A program made the position numbers and the translations under genes. Below, piece by piece: positions 61,560 to 64,000 of a stretch of 64,000 nt of DNA. Below the pieces are notes generated by a model, which made no database searches, had not been told where the DNA came from, and worked only from the letters and a program-made list of their open reading frames with translations. Each line of letters starts with the position of its first letter. Within the stretch, counting starts at the first letter, position 1. Where the stretch lies: contig JAIUNM010000001.1 of NCBI GenBank assembly GCA_020162035.1, forward strand, positions 1 through 64,000, in the 5' to 3' direction. Source of the DNA: Bacteroidota bacterium. GTDB lineage: Bacteria; Bacteroidota; Bacteroidia; B-17B0; Aurantibacillaceae.

Positions 61560-62489
61560 TTATTTAATTAAAACTAATTCTACCATTTTTGGTTCTATGC
61601 TAATAACATGCGCTTTACTTGGTTTAGTTGTTAAAATAACTTGATGTTTTTTTTCTTTACCTATAAGAACTTCTGCATTAAATAAAGCCGAATCGCTTGA
61701 AAATTCATCGTTTTGCATTAAGGTATATTTAACTTGCACTGTATTAGGATATATATTAACTGATCTAAATTGTTTTGAATCTTTAATTTTTAATGGTAGT
61801 GTTACAATTTTATCTACTAAACGTTGAACATCGGTTACTACTTTTAAATTATTTGAAGAATAATAAACACTATCGCTTATTTTAATAATATTTAAGTTAT
61901 ATGTTGAGCTTTTATCTACATCAAATAAATTTACAGATTCTGTATAAACAGTGTCAATAGATTTTAACAGATTATGAGAGCCATATACTGTAATAAATTT
62001 TGGGATTATTTCTTTTATTTCAATTCCATAACCTGGTTTACAATTTATATTAAGGTTGTTTTTTACAATTACATTTTTTTGATTCCCTTTTGGTTCTGCA
62101 AAATAAATAGTATCAGGACTAACAGATAATATTTTAAGGTTTAAAGAGTATGGAGTATTATTATTTAAATATTTACTTAATACTATTTTATTTGAATGGT
62201 TTAAGTTGGTAATTTTATTAAAATCTACGGTTATTTGTTTTTTTAAATACAAATAATTTAATAAAAGTTTTAACCCACTTCCATTTACTTGCATAACAAT
62301 TTTATTTGGGAGTTCGGCAACAGGAATTAAAAATGGTGGAATGTTTTTGTATTCTATTTTTACATGTGTTTGGATAGTTTTAATTTTACCTAAATCATGT
62401 ATTAACCAAAACGCTAAAGCAAATAATATACAAATAAAAAAAGCCTTGGTTTTACCAGGCTTATTTATATTATTTGAAATTGAGTTCAA
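61560..62489 (-). CDS. YbbR-like domain protein
   Basis: A 309-residue membrane-anchored protein with one N-terminal helix (AFFICILFALAFWLIHD) followed by an extended beta-rich region with at least two YbbR-like repeats, for example PGYGIEIKEIIPKFITVYGS. Family members in Firmicutes (CdaR) control a c-di-AMP cyclase, but in Bacteroidota the role is open. The start is TTG at 62,489, six bases after the yajC stop. It is part of the conserved yajC-ybbR-coaE order. Confidence 0.82.
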   Translation of the reverse strand: MNSISNNINKPGKTKAFFICILFALAFWLIHDLGKIKTIQTHVKIEYKNIPPFLIPVAELPNKIVMQVNGSGLKLLLNYLYLKKQITVDFNKITNLNHSNKIVLSKYLNNNTPYSLNLKILSVSPDTIYFAEPKGNQKNVIVKNNLNINCKPGYGIEIKEIIPKFITVYGSHNLLKSIDTVYTESVNLFDVDKSSTYNLNIIKISDSVYYSSNNLKVVTDVQRLVDKIVTLPLKIKDSKQFRSVNIYPNTVQVKYTLMQNDEFSSDSALFNAEVLIGKEKKHQVILTTKPSKAHVISIEPKMVELVLIK

Positions 62490-62495
62490 ATTAAA

Positions 62496-62822
62496 TTAGG
62501 TATTTTGTAATCCAACAGAACCTTCGCTTGAAACTGCAGTTTTAGCAATTTTCATTTTAGTTCCATCTTCAACTTCCATTATTAAAGTACCATCTTCTTT
62601 TACTTCAACAATTTTACCATATATTCCTCCAATTGTCAAAATTTTATCGCCTTTCTTTAAGTTTTCTATATATTTTTTTTGTTCTTTTTGTTTTTTTAAT
62701 TGAGGTCGCATCATAAAAAAATAAAATACAACTACAATTAAAATTAAAGGTAAAAAGCTCATTATACCGCCGCCTTGTCCTTGTTGTGGTGCCATTAAAA
62801 TAAATAAAGTGCTGTTCATCAT
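62496..62822 (-). CDS. yajC: preprotein translocase accessory subunit YajC
   Basis: A 108-residue single-pass inner-membrane protein, accessory to SecDF-YajC. The hydrophobic segment FLPLILIVVVFYFFMMRPQ is at about residues 23-41, followed by KKQKEQKKYIENLKKGDKIL and the TIGGIYGKIVEVKEDG motif. An ATG pair at the start allows either 62,822 or 62,819. It lies between the DUF1573 lipoprotein and ybbR genes. Confidence 0.95.
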   Translation of the reverse strand: MMNSTLFILMAPQQGQGGGIMSFLPLILIVVVFYFFMMRPQLKKQKEQKKYIENLKKGDKILTIGGIYGKIVEVKEDGTLIMEVEDGTKMKIAKTAVSSEGSVGLQNT

Positions 62823-62843
62823 GATATATATATTGTTTTAGGT

Positions 62844-63302
62844 TTATTTTGCTGTTTCTGGAACTATAATTTCTGTTTTAATTTTAATAATGCGGGTTGC
62901 TGGTTCGCAATTTGTTACAATAGTAATTGTTTTTTCTTGATAGCCAGATTTTCCTTCGCTATTAAAAATTACATTAACTTTTGCATTTTGACCGGGTAAA
63001 ACTGGTTCTTTTGGCCATTCTGGTACTGTACAACCACAACTCCCACTTGCACTAGTTATAACTAAACTTTTGTTTCCTGTATTTTTAAAATAAAATGCGT
63101 GGCTCACTTTTTCTCCTTGACTAATTTTGCCAAAATCAAAAATTTCCTCGTCAAATTTTATTTCTGGTTTGTCAATATCTATTTTCCCATTTGCTGACGC
63201 AGAATTCTCAATCATATTGGTTGTAATTTCTTTATCATCTTTTGAAGTACAAGATGCTAAAACAATTAAACTAATTAATAATAAGAAATTTTTATGTAAC
63301 AT
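62844..63302 (-). CDS. DUF1573 lipoprotein
   Basis: A 152-residue lipoprotein with a signal ending in the lipobox LASC (Cys18). Residues 50-150 form a DUF1573 immunoglobulin-like fold: FDFGKISQGEKVSHAFYFKNTG, split over about 55-76, ITSASGSCGCTVPEWPKEPVLPG, and VIFNSEGKSGYQEKTI. The function is unknown. It is the first gene of the yajC-ybbR-coaE cluster and has a well-formed promoter directly upstream. Confidence 0.88.
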   Translation of the reverse strand: MLHKNFLLLISLIVLASCTSKDDKEITTNMIENSASANGKIDIDKPEIKFDEEIFDFGKISQGEKVSHAFYFKNTGNKSLVITSASGSCGCTVPEWPKEPVLPGQNAKVNVIFNSEGKSGYQEKTITIVTNCEPATRIIKIKTEIIVPETAK

Positions 63303-63309
63303 TAGGTTG

Positions 63310-63340
63310 CAAATATATAGGTTTTAGAAGTTGCTTCAAA
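63310..63340 (-). promoter_or_regulatory. promoter of the DUF1573-yajC-ybbR-coaE cluster
   Basis: On the minus strand a -33 TTTG (63,340-63,337) and a -7 TATATTTG (63,317-63,310) are 19 bases apart, a full match to the Bacteroidota consensus. The -7 box ends seven bases before the ATG at 63,302. A terminator for the upstream gene ends just before it. Confidence 0.75.
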
Positions 63341-63342
63341 CA

Positions 63343-63368
63343 AAAAAATCCCAAAATTGGGATTTTTT
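63343..63368 (-). terminator. intrinsic terminator of the right-edge barrel gene
   Basis: A perfect 12-base inverted repeat with a 2-base loop, core ATCCCAA/TTGGGAT, with a T-run on the minus-strand 3' side, four bases after the stop of the gene at 63,373. It separates that gene from the DUF1573 cluster promoter. Confidence 0.88.
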
Positions 63369-63372
63369 AGCT

Positions 63373-64000
63373 TTAGAATTTTGCGCGTATTTTACGAACT
63401 TTACGTTTGTTTTTAGTAAAGAAATTTCCTTTATATCTTGTTCTGTAAAAACTACTTTTTCCTCTAATTACATAACTATAACTAATTGAAATATTCATAT
63501 AATTATCTTTGTGTTTATTATCTCCACGTTTCATACCCCAATCGTGTGAGCGGTAAGCGCCAATATCATCTGGTGGTAATTCTGTAGTTCTTAAAAATAA
63601 ACCTCTTTCGTATGCATTACCAGGGTCGCTAGGATAATTTCCGCTAATATCATCTAAATAATCAGAAAATGTTTTTCTAATATTTGCTTCAAAACCTAAA
63701 CGGTGTTTTTTGCTAAATGTGAAATAAAACCCGAAACCGTATGGTATATTAAGCCCTATTGATTTATAATTGTATCCTTCTGTGTCATAATCTCTCATTT
63801 TTACCCATTCGCCTTGGTATTTACTTTTAGGGTTACTGTAATAACCACCAATTCCTCCAAAAATATATGCTCTAAAACCATTTCTATAGCGGTAAGTATT
63901 TCCTAAATCATTGTCTTCGTAAAAAAACCAATGGCCAGTAAATCCTAAGTCCATTAAATCATTTTTGAAATTAAAATTTCTATAATGTCTTCCTGGGTTA
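63373..64000 (-). CDS. outer-membrane beta-barrel protein, 5' end outside the window
   Basis: A partial gene. The frame stays open past the ATG at 63,954 to the window edge, with upstream codons reading NPGRHYRNFNFKND, so the true start is outside. The visible 208 residues have barrel strands with the patterns GFRAYIFGGIGGYY, IPYGFGFYFTFSKKHRLGFE and a C-terminal ISYSYVIRGKSSFYR, then a basic tail. This resembles the DUF6089 / PorG-like outer-membrane proteins of Bacteroidota that are linked to type IX secretion. The assignment is by pattern only. Confidence 0.7.
   Translation of the reverse strand, partial: NPGRHYRNFNFKNDLMDLGFTGHWFFYEDNDLGNTYRYRNGFRAYIFGGIGGYYSNPKSKYQGEWVKMRDYDTEGYNYKSIGLNIPYGFGFYFTFSKKHRLGFEANIRKTFSDYLDDISGNYPSDPGNAYERGLFLRTTELPPDDIGAYRSHDWGMKRGDNKHKDNYMNISISYSYVIRGKSSFYRTRYKGNFFTKNKRKVRKIRAKF

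Noticed and set aside
62440..62462. hairpin with AAGCC and GGCTT arms
   Set aside because: It lies inside the first codons of ybbR and has a bulged stem, with no sign of a leader or attenuator. It is most likely coding sequence by chance.

Overview
The window is a compact, AT-rich bacterial chromosome segment from the phylum Bacteroidota. The evidence is a PorT homologue, an outer-membrane beta-barrel protein resembling type IX secretion (T9SS) components, two proteins with T9SS-type C-terminal sorting domains, a TonB-receptor-like barrel with a CarboxypepD_reg start, the conserved DUF1573-yajC-ybbR-coaE cluster, DUF4290 beside murA, and promoters of the Bacteroidota form TTTG-N19/20-TAnnTTTG. 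The lineage below phylum cannot be fixed by eye. No rRNA, tRNA, CRISPR array, insertion sequence or prophage was seen. Many genes start with TTG or GTG.

Layout. 0.2-5.1 kb: a phosphate-type porin with a PiT phosphate transporter, then a large C-terminal processing protease. 5.3-14.5 kb: nucleoid-associated protein, PorT, panD, a flippase-like membrane protein, a heptose-phosphate adenylyltransferase, TerC, an ABC-F ATPase, and a TetR / small protein / MFS efflux operon with a clear operator lying inside its promoter. 14.6-20.2 kb: grpE-dnaJ and a cluster running DUF4290, murA, TlpA lipoprotein, thioredoxin-fold/OmpA fusion. 20.3-33 kb: mostly plus-strand metabolic and housekeeping genes (CoA-transferase, GNAT, purB, extradiol dioxygenase, purQ, SRAP protein, dnaX, an M16 peptidase, proline dehydrogenase). 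33-41.7 kb: Maf, a UbiA prenyltransferase, a Rieske-like lipoprotein without iron-sulfur ligands, an S41 peptidase, and an rseP / unknown / outer-membrane barrel operon.

41.7-48.5 kb is the most rearranged part. A mosaic pseudogene at 41,791-42,103 is stitched from a copy of the 3' end of the TonB-like gene (47,296-47,540) and a copy of 69 bases from inside the S74/T9SS surface-protein gene (44,755-44,823). Next to it is an XRE-type regulator ORF with no normal start codon, then the two T9SS cargo genes, a short GC-richer repeat-like patch and a RelE/ParE-type toxin-antitoxin pair.

48.5-55 kb holds an active and a degenerate M16 peptidase flanking an HD / phosphopantetheine-adenylyltransferase fusion and a polytopic membrane protein, followed by tryptophan 2,3-dioxygenase. 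55-61 kb holds three signalling or structural genes: a small protein with a cold-shock-like start and a beta-solenoid of repeats, a TPR/membrane/SpoIIE-type phosphatase, and a convergent exported TPR-CHAT (caspase-like) protein. 61-64 kb is the housekeeping cluster DUF1573-yajC-ybbR-coaE and a barrel gene cut by the window edge.

Links across the window: coenzyme A synthesis is represented three times (panD, the CoaD-like fusion, coaE). Envelope biogenesis dominates (murA, heptose activation, rseP, yajC, PorT, two S41 proteases, three M16 proteins). The strongest candidates for something unusual are the mosaic duplication, the S74 plus T9SS-sorting architecture, the beta-solenoid / phosphatase / CHAT neighbourhood, the HD-CoaD fusion, and a series of family members that have lost their catalytic residues.
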